Assembly: GCF_900183385.1 (NCBI RefSeq)
Contig: NZ_FXUT01000010.1
Span: 111,480-175,479 of the forward strand
DNA: 64,000 nt
DNA from: Listeria costaricensis
Lineage (GTDB): Bacteria > Bacillota > Bacilli > Lactobacillales > Listeriaceae
Direction of reading: 5' to 3'
Made by a program: the position numbers and the translations under genes. Below the pieces are notes generated by a model. It did no database searches and had not been told where the DNA came from. It saw only the letters and a list, made by a program, of their open reading frames with translations. This document shows, in pieces, positions 43,034 to 51,545 of this stretch. The stretch's first letter is position 1. Each line of letters starts with the position of its first letter.

Positions 43034-43838
43034 TTAGTTGAATCTACGACTGACGGTGTGGATGATTTTTTCCATTTTTTGCTGCATGGTTTTATTTTCA
43101 AGAAGCAGCATGGAAATGATATCCATAACATACATGATCGCAAATTGGTTGTTAACAAACTGTTCGTTGCTGACAAAATGCGTATTATAAGTCGGAATTA
43201 CGAAGTCACTCAGAGCGGCCAGGGGACTTTTTTCAAAGCTTGTGATTGTTGCAATCTTGCTGCCGTTCTTTTTGGCATTTTCGAGTGTTTTGACCACCTC
43301 TGTCGTACGGCCAGAATTGGAGATCCAGATAACCAGATCTTTTGGCGTCGTAATCGCACTTGTAATGATCATCATGTGCGAATCGGTAAGTGCCGTCACG
43401 TGGAGCCCCATTCGGATAAACCGCTGGGTCATTTCCATCGCCGTCAAGCCGGAACTGCCAACTCCGGTGAAAAAGATCCGCTCCGCCTGTTTCATCGCTT
43501 CGACGAGTGCCCGAATTTTTTCCTTGTCGATCATTTTGACCGTTTGTGAGATGGTCTTGTGGTAAAACGAATTGACATCCGCAAAAATATCTCCGTATCC
43601 ATTTTCCGGCACTTCCTCCTGCGCACTATGGAGCCGAATTTTCAAATCGACAAAGCTCTCACAGCCGATCCGTTTGCAAAAGCGCGTAATTGTGGCGTTC
43701 GATGTGCCTGTCGCTTTGGCCAAATCGGCAATATGAATATTTTTGATCGTCTCACCGTGCTCCAGTATATAGTTCTTTCTCTGGAAGCTCCTGAAATTTT
43801 TGCTGAATGTCCCGTTTAATGTCCATCTTTCTACTCAT
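43034..43838 (-). pseudogene. RpiR/MurR-family regulator, frameshifted near its N-terminus
   Basis: Residues after the break give 229 codons with the end of an RpiR helix-turn-helix (IADLAKATGTSNATITRFCKRIG) and a SIS sugar-phosphate domain (FTGVGSSGLTAMEM, ISNSGRTTEVVKTL). Upstream, an ATG at 43838 overlapping the previous stop (ATGA) encodes MSRKMDIKRDIQQKFQELPEK and then runs into a stop at codon 29. Removing one A from the GAGAAAGAAC stretch near 43780 joins the two parts into a normal RpiR start (ELPEKNYILEHGETIKNIHIADLAKATG). So the gene is either broken by a one-base insertion or the sequence has an error. It would regulate the nan genes. Confidence 0.8.
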
Positions 43839-44029
43839 CTCACTTTTTCTTTGATTTGGTAAAGTACGCCAAGCAGGCCTGCCTCATTTCCAAATTGGGC
43901 AAATTTGATCTCCCCTTGATAAAAATCAGCCGAAACCATGACCTGTTTCATTTTTTCGGCTAGCCGCGGGACGAAAAAGGCGCTCTCCTTTATTATACGG
44001 CTTTTCAAGTTTTTTACTTGGTCATTCAC
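43835..44029 (-). pseudogene. C-terminal remnant of a ROK-family kinase (NanK-like)
   Basis: A 64-codon frame whose last 50 residues match the end of ROK sugar kinases, with the hallmark KFAQFGNEAGLLGVLY (compare KLGNDAGIIGA). The N-terminal two thirds, including the DIGGTK phosphate loop and the CGxxGC zinc motif, are missing. It lies between nanE, with which it overlaps by 8 bases, and the RpiR gene, where a ManNAc kinase is expected. An internal deletion that fused nanE's end to the kinase tail is the simplest explanation. It could not be an active kinase. Confidence 0.75.
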
Positions 44030-44714
44030 TCAGTTTGGAAGTAAAGCGTGTGGTGATTTCTTGCGGGCGTGTGATGGCACCTCCAACTACCACAGAAGTT
44101 CCGCCAAGTGCTAAAGCCGTTTTCGCCTTTTCTGGCGTGTCGATTTTCCCTTCTACGAGGACTGGGATTTTAGCTGTTTGAAGCACTTCTTTTAAAAAGT
44201 GAAAGTCATCCTCTGTGATATTTCGCCCGGCGGTTTGTTCTGTGTAGCCGTACAAGGTGGTTGCTGCCAAATCAAAGCCTAATTCTGCAGCCAGCGCCAC
44301 TTCTTGAACTGTTGAAATATCTGCCATAAAGAGCGTCTCCGGAAAACGACTCTTCGCCTGCTGCAAGATATCAACTAATTTTTCATCTGAAGGACGCTTG
44401 CGACTGGTTCCATCCATCGCGACAACTTCCACGCCTGTTTCACAGACTGCTAGTACTTCCTCTATCGTAGGTGTAATAAAAACTGGTGAATCTGGATATT
44501 CTTTTTTGATGATGCCGATCATTGGAACAGAGACAGCATTTCGAATCGCTAGAATATCGGCTACTGAATTGGCTCTAATTCCTGCAGCACCTCCAGAAAC
44601 AGCCGCTACTGCCATTTTGGCCATGATGAATGAACTGTAAAGCGGTTCCTCCGGTAATGCCTGACATGAGACGATTAGTTTGCCGCGCGTCTTTTCTAGG
44701 AATGGATTTGCCAT
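44022..44714 (-). CDS. nanE: N-acylmannosamine-6-phosphate 2-epimerase
   Basis: It converts ManNAc-6-phosphate to GlcNAc-6-phosphate, feeding the nagA-nagB pathway also in this window. The 230-residue TIM barrel shows the NanE motifs: VSCQALPEEPLYSS, GAAGIRANSV, GIIKKEYPDSPVFITPT, VVAMDGTSRKRP, MADISTVQEV, and VEGKIDTPEKAKTALALGG with catalytic residues. The gene itself is intact, but its downstream kinase is truncated and the regulator frameshifted. The promoter is TTGATA-17-TATAGT with a cre-like site between it and the gene. Confidence 0.95.
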   Translation of the reverse strand: MANPFLEKTRGKLIVSCQALPEEPLYSSFIMAKMAVAAVSGGAAGIRANSVADILAIRNAVSVPMIGIIKKEYPDSPVFITPTIEEVLAVCETGVEVVAMDGTSRKRPSDEKLVDILQQAKSRFPETLFMADISTVQEVALAAELGFDLAATTLYGYTEQTAGRNITEDDFHFLKEVLQTAKIPVLVEGKIDTPEKAKTALALGGTSVVVGGAITRPQEITTRFTSKLSE

Positions 44715-44739
44715 CTTTTTTCCTCCTCCAAAAATTAAA

Positions 44740-44753
44740 AGTATCCGTTTTCA
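44740..44753 (-). promoter_or_regulatory. Possible cre site upstream of nanE
   Basis: TGAAAACGGATACT on the minus strand matches most positions of the CcpA consensus TGWNANCGNTNWCA with two mismatches. It lies about 25-40 bases before the nanE start, fitting carbon catabolite control. Confidence 0.35.
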
Positions 44754-44824
44754 CCATCACTATATTACAAGAAAATAATTTTATCAATAACTTTTTAAGG
44801 AAAATCATTTTCGTTAAATGGCAA

Positions 44825-44854
44825 AAAAACGGCACTCCGTTAAAGAGCACCGTT
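44825..44854 (-). terminator. Terminator of gabD
   Basis: AAACGGTGCTC and GGAGTGCCGTTT form the stem with TTTT following on the minus strand. Confidence 0.8.
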
Positions 44855-44864
44855 TCTTCCAAAA

Positions 44865-46328
44865 TCAGTCTCGATATTTTAGATTGATAAATTTCACTTG
44901 GAGATATTCTTCCAGTCCATAGTGACCATTTTCACGGCCAAATCCAGAATGCTTAACCCCGCCAAAAGGTGTTTCCGGATTTGAAATGGCAATCTCATTC
45001 ACGCCGACCATGCCGTATTCCAAGGCATCACTCACTTCTTCCACTCGTGCAACATCTTTCGTGAAGAAATAAGATGCCAAACCAAATTCACAGTCATTGG
45101 CCATCTCGATCGCTTCTTCCACCGTTCGGAAACGAATCAGCGGGATCACTGGGCCAAAAGTTTCCTCATAGAAAATATTCATTTTTTGAGTGACTTGGTC
45201 AAGAATTGTTGGCTGATAAAAGAAACCATGGTCAAATTCGTCTCCATGAAGTTGACCGCCGCCAGTCAAAACTTTGGCTCCTTTGTTCACCGCATCTGTC
45301 AGCTGCTCATCGATTTTTTCGATTGCGTCCTCCCGGATAAGCGGGCCAACGTCAACTCCCTCATCCAGCCCGTTGCCAATTTTGAGCTTCTTCACGCGTG
45401 CCAGTAGTTTTTCCACAAAGTCTGCCTGGATCTTCTCATCCACAAAAATTCGGTTAGGCGAGACGCAGACTTGCCCATTATTCCGAAACTTCGCCGCAAC
45501 TAGCGCTTCAACGGCTTGATCAAGATCAGCATCATCAAAGACGATAAACGGTGCATGCCCACCCAGTTCAAGGGACAATTTTTTCAACGTTTCCCCGCTT
45601 TGAGCAAATAATTTTTGCCCCACAGCCGTCGATCCGGTAAAGGTCAGCTTGCGAACATCATCACTTGCTGTCAAAACGCCGCCAACCACTTTGGAATCAC
45701 CCATTACAAGGTTTGCCACGCCTTTAGGAAGACCGGCCTCTTCAAAAATCTCAAATACTGCAATGGCTGAAAGCGGCGTGTCACTGGAGGGTTTCAATAT
45801 CAGCGTATTCCCAGCAGCCAGCGCTGGCGCCATTTTCCTCGTTGCCATGCCTGATGGGAAATTCCACGGTGTAATCGCAGCCACAACACCGATTGGCTCT
45901 TTCTTGACAATATAGCGATGGTGGTTGGGTGCTGGAATTGTTTCCCCATAAAGCCGTCTCGCCTCTTCTGCTGCAAATAAAAAGGTACTCGCACCGGAAA
46001 GCACTTCTAATTTGGCTTCGTGCAGCGGTTTTCCTTGTTCGATCGTCATGATTTTTGCCAGTGTATCTGCCTTTTCTTCTAGTAGAGAACTGATTTTCCG
46101 CAGAATTTCCACCCGTTCTGCCAGTTCTAATTTTCGCCATGCCGGAAAAGCACGTTTGGCCGCCTCAATCGCCTGCTTCGTCTCCGTTTCGCCAGCCTGA
46201 GCAATTTTTGCAATGACTTCCTGGGTAGCGGGATTGATGACCTCATGCTCCTTGCCAGACATACCTTCCAGCCACTTTCCGTCAATATATAAGCGTGTTT
46301 CAACTTTTGGTAAAGTCGTTTTTCTCAC
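44865..46328 (-). CDS. gabD: Succinate-semialdehyde dehydrogenase family protein
   Basis: A 487-residue NAD(P)-dependent aldehyde dehydrogenase. Motifs: AAITPWNFPSGM, cofactor loop FTGSTAVG, catalytic Glu in LELGGHAPF, catalytic Cys in NNGQVCVSPNR, and EETFGPV. Closest to GabD-type enzymes that oxidise succinate semialdehyde in the GABA shunt; the position matches lmo0913, which is a known SigB-dependent gene in L. monocytogenes. I do not see a good SigB site here. The start is GTG, 9 bases after AAAGGAG. Confidence 0.9.
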   Translation of the reverse strand: MRKTTLPKVETRLYIDGKWLEGMSGKEHEVINPATQEVIAKIAQAGETETKQAIEAAKRAFPAWRKLELAERVEILRKISSLLEEKADTLAKIMTIEQGKPLHEAKLEVLSGASTFLFAAEEARRLYGETIPAPNHHRYIVKKEPIGVVAAITPWNFPSGMATRKMAPALAAGNTLILKPSSDTPLSAIAVFEIFEEAGLPKGVANLVMGDSKVVGGVLTASDDVRKLTFTGSTAVGQKLFAQSGETLKKLSLELGGHAPFIVFDDADLDQAVEALVAAKFRNNGQVCVSPNRIFVDEKIQADFVEKLLARVKKLKIGNGLDEGVDVGPLIREDAIEKIDEQLTDAVNKGAKVLTGGGQLHGDEFDHGFFYQPTILDQVTQKMNIFYEETFGPVIPLIRFRTVEEAIEMANDCEFGLASYFFTKDVARVEEVSDALEYGMVGVNEIAISNPETPFGGVKHSGFGRENGHYGLEEYLQVKFINLKYRD

Positions 46329-46399
46329 TTTTCAACACTCCTTTTATCTGTTTGCCCTCCTTGTTTTTTTCCACAAAATAAAATTTTTAATCATTGTAT

Positions 46400-46442
46400 A
46401 AAAAAATCGGTAAGAGATTGTGAAAGTCTCTTACCGATTTTT
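46400..46442 (-). terminator. Terminator of the formate/nitrite transporter gene
   Basis: AAAATCGGTAAGAGA and TCTCTTACCGATTTT form a 15-bp stem with a T run; bidirectional in form. Confidence 0.88.
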
Positions 46443-46444
46443 GC

Positions 46445-47260
46445 TTATAATTCATGTGCGGGTTCTTCTGTTTTTTCTGGCTGTTCTTTCGTTACATAAC
46501 CTTTTTTATAGGCTAGATAGTAGAACAGGCTGACAAAAATTGCGCCGCCGACCAAGTTGCCTAAGTATACGGGAATCACATTCAGCCAAAAGTCCGTCCA
46601 GCTGTAAGCACCTGCAAAGATGGCTGCTGGAATAATGAACATGTTGGCCACAACGTGCTGAAAACCGATGGCAACAAAAGCCATAACAGGGAACCAAATC
46701 CCTAAAATTTTTCCTGTAAAATCCTTCGCTGCGTAACAGAGCCACACTGCGATACCCACAAACCAGTTACAACCGATTCCGGAAACAAAGGCAACCCAGA
46801 ATGGATCATGAATTTTCGCACCAGCCGTTGCCAGCGTTTTTTCAAGAAAGTCGCCCTCTGTCAAGCCGACAAAGTGACCAAAAAAGAAAGCAACAAACAT
46901 TGCGCCAATCATATTGGTGATTGTCACGATCGCAAGGTTACGAAGCATTTGCGTGAAAGTAATTTTCTTATCAAACCAAGCAATTGGAACTGCCATCATA
47001 TTCCCCGTAATGAGCTCGCCTCCACCAAGCAGAATACAAATCAAGCCGACTGGGAAAACACATGCGCCGATAAAGGTGACAAAACTGCCCCATTCATGCG
47101 GCATCGTCCCCGCTACTCGAATATAAAGCAAATAGCCAAGCGAGATAAAAGCACCGCCGAGAAAACCTAGAATAGCCAGTGTTAAAAAGCTGGAATTCGC
47201 CTTTTCGATTCCTTTCTTGATGGTGATGTCTGTTACTTCTTTCGGGCTATAATAACCCAC
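46445..47260 (-). CDS. Formate/nitrite transporter family channel
   Basis: A 271-residue pentameric-type channel with six helices. The FNT signatures are visible: SFLTLAILGFLGGAFISLGY, GELITGNMMAVP, and FVSGIGCNWFVGIAVWLCYAAKDFTGKI with the GxxCN motif, then GFQHVVANMF containing the pore His. It moves formate or nitrite. It lies upstream of gabD on the same strand (lmo0912-lmo0913 order) but has its own terminator. Confidence 0.93.
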   Translation of the reverse strand: MGYYSPKEVTDITIKKGIEKANSSFLTLAILGFLGGAFISLGYLLYIRVAGTMPHEWGSFVTFIGACVFPVGLICILLGGGELITGNMMAVPIAWFDKKITFTQMLRNLAIVTITNMIGAMFVAFFFGHFVGLTEGDFLEKTLATAGAKIHDPFWVAFVSGIGCNWFVGIAVWLCYAAKDFTGKILGIWFPVMAFVAIGFQHVVANMFIIPAAIFAGAYSWTDFWLNVIPVYLGNLVGGAIFVSLFYYLAYKKGYVTKEQPEKTEEPAHEL

Positions 47261-47350
47261 GCCAATCCCTTCTTCCTACAATATTGTTTATGTATTCACA
47301 TAAAATAGCGTTCTTATTATACCATAGGCGCTGCTCGAGATGCTACCCCC

Positions 47351-47374
47351 TAAAAAAAGCCTGTGCACTTCGCA
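47351..47374 (-). terminator. Terminator of the GyrI-like gene
   Basis: GCCTGTGC and GCACAGGC form the stem, then TTTTTTT on the minus strand. Confidence 0.85.
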
Positions 47375-47386
47375 CAGGCCTAACAT

Positions 47387-47890
47387 TTACGCTAATTTTT
47401 TGATGACTGGAATCCGGATCCAATAATTTTGTTGACTATTTTCTTCCACCGGTCGTGGATAGCGTTCAATTTTGATTGGCAATGGATCAAAAATCGGACT
47501 TTCAGCAGTTACATACGGCTCATAATTCCGCTTGTGAATCTCTTCTGCAAGTGTTTGATAACTTTCAGCGATACTGGTCGACCCAATATGTTCCGCAACA
47601 AGATAGGTATGCGCCGGCACTTCCAGCCACTCCAATCCCTGCGGCAGCTTTTTAGGCTTTCGGTTGGCTTCTACGGCAGCATAATGCGTGAAACCCTCTT
47701 CCATATTATGAACTGAAATACTGTATAGGGCATCTTGTTGACTGATTTCTTTCAACTCTTGCTGTTTGTCAATTTCCTCAAGCAACGCCCGAACTTTCTC
47801 GCGTTTTGCTTCTTCATAGGTTCCTTGCCAAACAAACGCAATTAAAAAAATTTGTTCATGCACTTCAAAATGAATATCCCGGACAGCCAT
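47387..47890 (-). CDS. GyrI-like / effector-binding domain protein
   Basis: A 167-residue protein consisting of one SOUL/GyrI-like effector-binding domain, as found at the C-terminus of AraC- and MerR-type drug regulators, but without a DNA-binding part. Visible are LEWLEVPAHTYLVAEHIG, the helix ESYQTLAEEIHKRNYEP and the end PIFDPLPIKIERYPRP. Such stand-alone forms bind or hydrolyse small molecules. The ATG at 47890 lies 9 bases after AAGGAG. Confidence 0.78.
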   Translation of the reverse strand: MAVRDIHFEVHEQIFLIAFVWQGTYEEAKREKVRALLEEIDKQQELKEISQQDALYSISVHNMEEGFTHYAAVEANRKPKKLPQGLEWLEVPAHTYLVAEHIGSTSIAESYQTLAEEIHKRNYEPYVTAESPIFDPLPIKIERYPRPVEENSQQNYWIRIPVIKKLA

Positions 47891-47970
47891 CTCCACCGAC
47901 TCCTTCACAAAAATTCACTGATAAACCTGATTATTTCACCCTAAGCATATCATAATTCAGTTGAAAGGTC

Positions 47971-49077
47971 TCACGAAAATAATACGCTAATCAGAATGGC
48001 TACTGCAATTATTCCAATAAAAATCACCCATCCAAGAGGCCGCGCCATATTGATCGTCCAGCCGATGCCAAAACGTTTTTCGATGAAAAGAGCCGGATCA
48101 TGGCGATTTACATAGAAAATCCCCAGTTTCCAGTACTGATCGTCATCACGCACCTCCCGCGTATTTGAACGCTTCGTTCCGTCCAGTTTCAATCTGCTGC
48201 CACCCTGCCCAACAAAATAGGAAAGGCCAAAAAGCCCTGCAAACAAAATCACGATTAAAAGTATCGAACCTACTGTCATGACGGCAACAGGCCATTGGAA
48301 TAGAAATGTCAGCTGATTGACCAGAAAATCCAGTACCATTAGCACGCACATGATAAAGCCGGCTCGACTATAAATCCGTCGAAAATGTTCACTCCGAATC
48401 AGGGATTCCTGCGGGTTTTCATAAGTTGTGACTTGTTTGCTTTTTTGAATCATCCAATTGAGTCCCATAAAGGTGAGAATCATCAATAGTTGAAGAGTGG
48501 GAAACATGGCGGCGGTCAGAAAGCTTTTTGGCAGCGCCCGCGTAATTTGTCCATTTAAATCAAAGTGTGCCGGCAGATAGGCAGCCGCATTCGGATAGTA
48601 GATCCATGTAACCGTCACTGTAATGAGGAAAATTAGGAAGGGCACCAAAAACCACGCGTATGGCAGCACCATCTTCTTGCGATGAAAATTGGTATCCACG
48701 TAGACCTTCCTCGAAAGCGAGATAGCGCCTGTTTTCACACGTTCTGCTTTCCACTCAATCATTCGCTTGTGATATTTCAGATAGATGGCAAATGACATGA
48801 CAAGCAGTAGTAGCAAGGTTCCTGTAAAAATGAGCGCGATCTTTGCCTCGCTAACATGAAATGCCGCCATTAAGGCCACAGCTAGCAAACTGATCACGCC
48901 GCCAAACAGGAGCACCTGTCCTGCATATTGCTTTTTCATCTGCTTGATGTCTGACTCTTCTGCAAAACGTTCTGGAATCATCACACCAAAGCACTCTGAT
49001 TTGCGGATCAAGAGCGGCATAAATGCTTCCAGTAAAATAATCACAATAGCCATCAAAAGAAATGAATACATGCCCAT
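47971..49077 (-). CDS. DUF1648-type membrane protein
   Basis: A 368-residue protein with about eight membrane helices. The motif LPAHFDLNGQITRALPKSFL is the DUF1648 signature (it reads like PxHxxxxGxx), and the C-terminus (YWKLGIFYVNRHDPALFIEKRFGIGWTINMARPLGW) matches the DUF5808 end found in the same proteins. Its start lies 1 base after the GntR stop, so the two form an operon, as in the common SdpI-like/GntR pairs. Function unknown. Confidence 0.85.
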   Translation of the reverse strand: MGMYSFLLMAIVIILLEAFMPLLIRKSECFGVMIPERFAEESDIKQMKKQYAGQVLLFGGVISLLAVALMAAFHVSEAKIALIFTGTLLLLLVMSFAIYLKYHKRMIEWKAERVKTGAISLSRKVYVDTNFHRKKMVLPYAWFLVPFLIFLITVTVTWIYYPNAAAYLPAHFDLNGQITRALPKSFLTAAMFPTLQLLMILTFMGLNWMIQKSKQVTTYENPQESLIRSEHFRRIYSRAGFIMCVLMVLDFLVNQLTFLFQWPVAVMTVGSILLIVILFAGLFGLSYFVGQGGSRLKLDGTKRSNTREVRDDDQYWKLGIFYVNRHDPALFIEKRFGIGWTINMARPLGWVIFIGIIAVAILISVLFS

Positions 49078-49078
49078 C

Positions 49079-49471
49079 CTAGTTTTCCTCCTGCTTCAAA
49101 ATCTCGCGATATAAACTCTCCGTCACTTCTTGGAATTCTTCCAGCGAGACGTCCCGTACAATCGAAGTTGCGACGAGTGGCCGTAGTTTTCGCTTGAGGC
49201 CTTCAAAATAAATGGCATCTGCCTTTTCGATTCCCTCCGGCCGAATGACAACCCCTTTTTGACGATGGATCTGAATAAAGCCTTCCTGCTTCAACAGCTG
49301 ATAAGCCTTGTTCACGGTATGAAAATTGATGCCAATATCCGCTCCCAGACTGCGCACGGAAGGCAAACGGTCGCCTGACTGCAGTTCTTTTTTGGCAATC
49401 CCTTCAATAATTTGATTCATAATCTGGGTGTAGATCGGCTCTTCCGACTCAAAATCGATTTCGAGCATCAT
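49079..49471 (-). CDS. GntR-family regulator, YtrA type
   Basis: A short 130-residue GntR protein: winged helix (PIYTQIMNQIIEGIAKKELQSGDRLPSVRSLGADIGINFHTVNKAYQLL) with only a small dimerisation tail of about 50 residues, typical of the YtrA group that controls ABC or membrane-protein operons responding to envelope stress. The tandem ATG at 49471 follows AAGGAGG; the 19 extra codons of the longest frame cross the operator. It likely represses its own operon through the inverted repeat just upstream. Confidence 0.9.
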   Translation of the reverse strand: MMLEIDFESEEPIYTQIMNQIIEGIAKKELQSGDRLPSVRSLGADIGINFHTVNKAYQLLKQEGFIQIHRQKGVVIRPEGIEKADAIYFEGLKRKLRPLVATSIVRDVSLEEFQEVTESLYREILKQEEN

Positions 49472-49487
49472 CGGCGCACTCCTCCTT

Positions 49488-49528
49488 ACTGTTATATCTA
49501 TCGTATAACAGTTAGAAAGACCTGTCAA
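49488..49528 (-). promoter_or_regulatory. Promoter and perfect inverted-repeat operator of the YtrA-type operon
   Basis: ACTGTTATA and TATAACAGT are perfect 9-base arms around 7 bases (49488-49512). On the minus strand TTGACA (49523-49528), a 17-base spacer and TACGAT (49500-49505) place the -10 inside the repeat, as for an autorepressed promoter. Confidence 0.75.
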
Positions 49529-49607
49529 ACATCGTCAATTTACGTGTTTTAAATAGCACTTTTTAAACAATGATGGTAAGATAAAAGAAATTAAAGGAGG
49601 GACAGCA

Positions 49608-50747
49608 ATGAAATTTTCTCGCTTTCGAGAGAGCAAATTATTTTTTTGGACGATCGAAATTTTAGCACTCGCTTTGATCGTTTTTGTGCTCTTGAAAATG
49701 AAGTACATATTCCAGCCGCTCGTTGTCATTTTCTCGACACTTTTTATGCCGATTTTAATCTCAGGGTTTCTCTTCTACATGTTTAATCCTGTCGTGACCT
49801 TTTTAGAGAAAAGAAAAGTGCCGCGACTTCTCAGTGTGATTTTGATTTTTATCGTCTTTATTCTTTTACTTGTCGGCGCAATCATGACTGTCGGACCAAT
49901 TTTAGCGCAGCAGGTGGCTGATTTAGCGAAGGCACTACCTGGCTACTGGAATGACTTTGAAAAATGGCTACAGGGGCTTTCCAACAATCAGATGCTCGCG
50001 AATATCGATATCAAATCCGAACTAAGCAAATTAAACCTGTCGATCCCGGATATCATGAATTCGGTACTAAGCGGGATCACTTCAAGTATCGGTGCCATCG
50101 CAGGATTTGTCACAAGCTTTGTCATGGTGCTTGTAACCGTGCCATTTATTTTGTTCTACATGTTCAAAGATGGAAACAAATTTATTGATTCGGTTGAAAA
50201 ATTCTTTCCCACTTTTATTCGCGAAGATGCAAAAAAAATCATCCGTGAAATGAACAAAACACTTTCCACTTATATCAGTTCTCAAGTTCTGGACTGCCTG
50301 TTCATTGGGATTATCACTTTTATCGGGTATTTAATTATCGGTCAGCCTTATGCACTGCTTTTCGGTTTTATTGCTGGGGCAACCAATATCATTCCTTACC
50401 TTGGACCATTTATCGGTGCGGCTCCGGCTGTCATCGTGGCACTTTTTGTCTCCCCGTATCAGGCACTATTTGTAATCATCGTTGTCACCATTGTTCAGCA
50501 GATCGATGGAAATGTCTTGCAGCCGCTCATCATGGGCCGCAGCTTGAAAATCCATCCACTGACGATCATCATCATCTTACTTGTAGCAGGAAACTTGGCT
50601 GGTTTGATCGGGATGATCCTAGGTGTTCCTACTTACGCCGTGATTAAAACGATTATCGTGAACATTACCAAACTGGTCAAATTACGACGAGGCGGACTCG
50701 AACAGGAAGCATTTGAAAAAGGACAGCTGAAATCGCCTGACGACTGA
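49608..50747 (+). CDS. AI-2E family transporter (second copy)
   Basis: A 379-residue member of the same family as the protein at 13391-14461, with the same helix pattern. Conserved parts: LPGYWNDFEKWLQGL, FILFYMFKDGNKFI, the YALLFGFIAGATNIIPYLGPFIGAAPAVIVAL block and VQQIDGNVLQPLIMGRSLKIHPL. The two copies are divergent. It is monocistronic with a shared terminator. Confidence 0.9.
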   Translation: MKFSRFRESKLFFWTIEILALALIVFVLLKMKYIFQPLVVIFSTLFMPILISGFLFYMFNPVVTFLEKRKVPRLLSVILIFIVFILLLVGAIMTVGPILAQQVADLAKALPGYWNDFEKWLQGLSNNQMLANIDIKSELSKLNLSIPDIMNSVLSGITSSIGAIAGFVTSFVMVLVTVPFILFYMFKDGNKFIDSVEKFFPTFIREDAKKIIREMNKTLSTYISSQVLDCLFIGIITFIGYLIIGQPYALLFGFIAGATNIIPYLGPFIGAAPAVIVALFVSPYQALFVIIVVTIVQQIDGNVLQPLIMGRSLKIHPLTIIIILLVAGNLAGLIGMILGVPTYAVIKTIIVNITKLVKLRRGGLEQEAFEKGQLKSPDD

Positions 50748-50764
50748 TTCGCTCTAGACACCCA

Positions 50765-50804
50765 AAAAGCCGACATGCGCTGAATCTGCATGTCGGCTTT
50801 TTCT
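50765..50804. terminator. Bidirectional terminator, AI-2E and phosphatase genes
   Basis: AAAAAGCCGACATGC and GCATGTCGGCTTTTT form a 15-bp stem between convergent genes. Confidence 0.88.
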
Positions 50805-51478
50805 TATTCCTTGATAAAGTGAGACGTGTCATTGAGACGCTCTACTTTGAAAAGACCATTCTCATACGCCAGTACCGTGACGCTGGCATTGTCGAGCACA
50901 AATGTTTCTTTAATCGACGGCTCTAATTCATGCACGATATTCCGAATCGTATTGCCGTGCGCGACAATCAGAATATTGCCGCCTTCTTCCCGGTGCCGAT
51001 TGATGACATGTAGGAAGCCCTGCTCCACTCGCGTCCAAAATGTCATGAAATCTTCTGCATCACCCGTCGGATCGGCTTTTTTCGTTCCGTTCATGGTTTC
51101 GCGTACATCCGCATGATCAAATAGATCCTGCTGCGTCGCATAACCGTTCGCCTTTGCAATCTTATTCCACGCTACATCGCCAAGCTCCCCTTCAAAGGAA
51201 CCGAAAAATGTTTCGCGAAACTCTTCCCGCGGCTCAAGTGTCAATCCGTAAGCATGTTTATTTTCTTTTAGAATCAATTCCGCCGTTGCAATCGTCCTGT
51301 GTAAATCGCTACAATAGGCGGCAACAAATTCTGTATCTGCAAGGCCCCGGCCGCTTGCTTGGACGATTTCAATTCCTTCTGGCGTCAGTGGTGTGTCTGC
51401 CCAGCCTTGCATGCGTAAATTTTTATTCAAATAGGTTTGCCCGTGCCGCACAAAATAAAGTGCTAATTTTTTTCCCAT
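50804..51478 (-). CDS. Histidine phosphatase (phosphoglycerate mutase-like)
   Basis: A 224-residue histidine phosphatase with the RHG motif FVRHGQTYLNKN near the N-terminus, the EFRETFFGSFEG acid region, and the second catalytic His in IVAHGNTIRN. It is shorter than glycolytic phosphoglycerate mutase and is more likely a broad-range phosphatase. Position matches lmo0907, beside the glutathione reductase gene. Confidence 0.9.
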   Translation of the reverse strand: MGKKLALYFVRHGQTYLNKNLRMQGWADTPLTPEGIEIVQASGRGLADTEFVAAYCSDLHRTIATAELILKENKHAYGLTLEPREEFRETFFGSFEGELGDVAWNKIAKANGYATQQDLFDHADVRETMNGTKKADPTGDAEDFMTFWTRVEQGFLHVINRHREEGGNILIVAHGNTIRNIVHELEPSIKETFVLDNASVTVLAYENGLFKVERLNDTSHFIKE

Positions 51479-51545
51479 GTCAACTTGTCCTCCTTCTGGT
51501 GTCTTCTTATTCTATCGTAAACGTTTTGAGCTGAAAATAAAAGAA

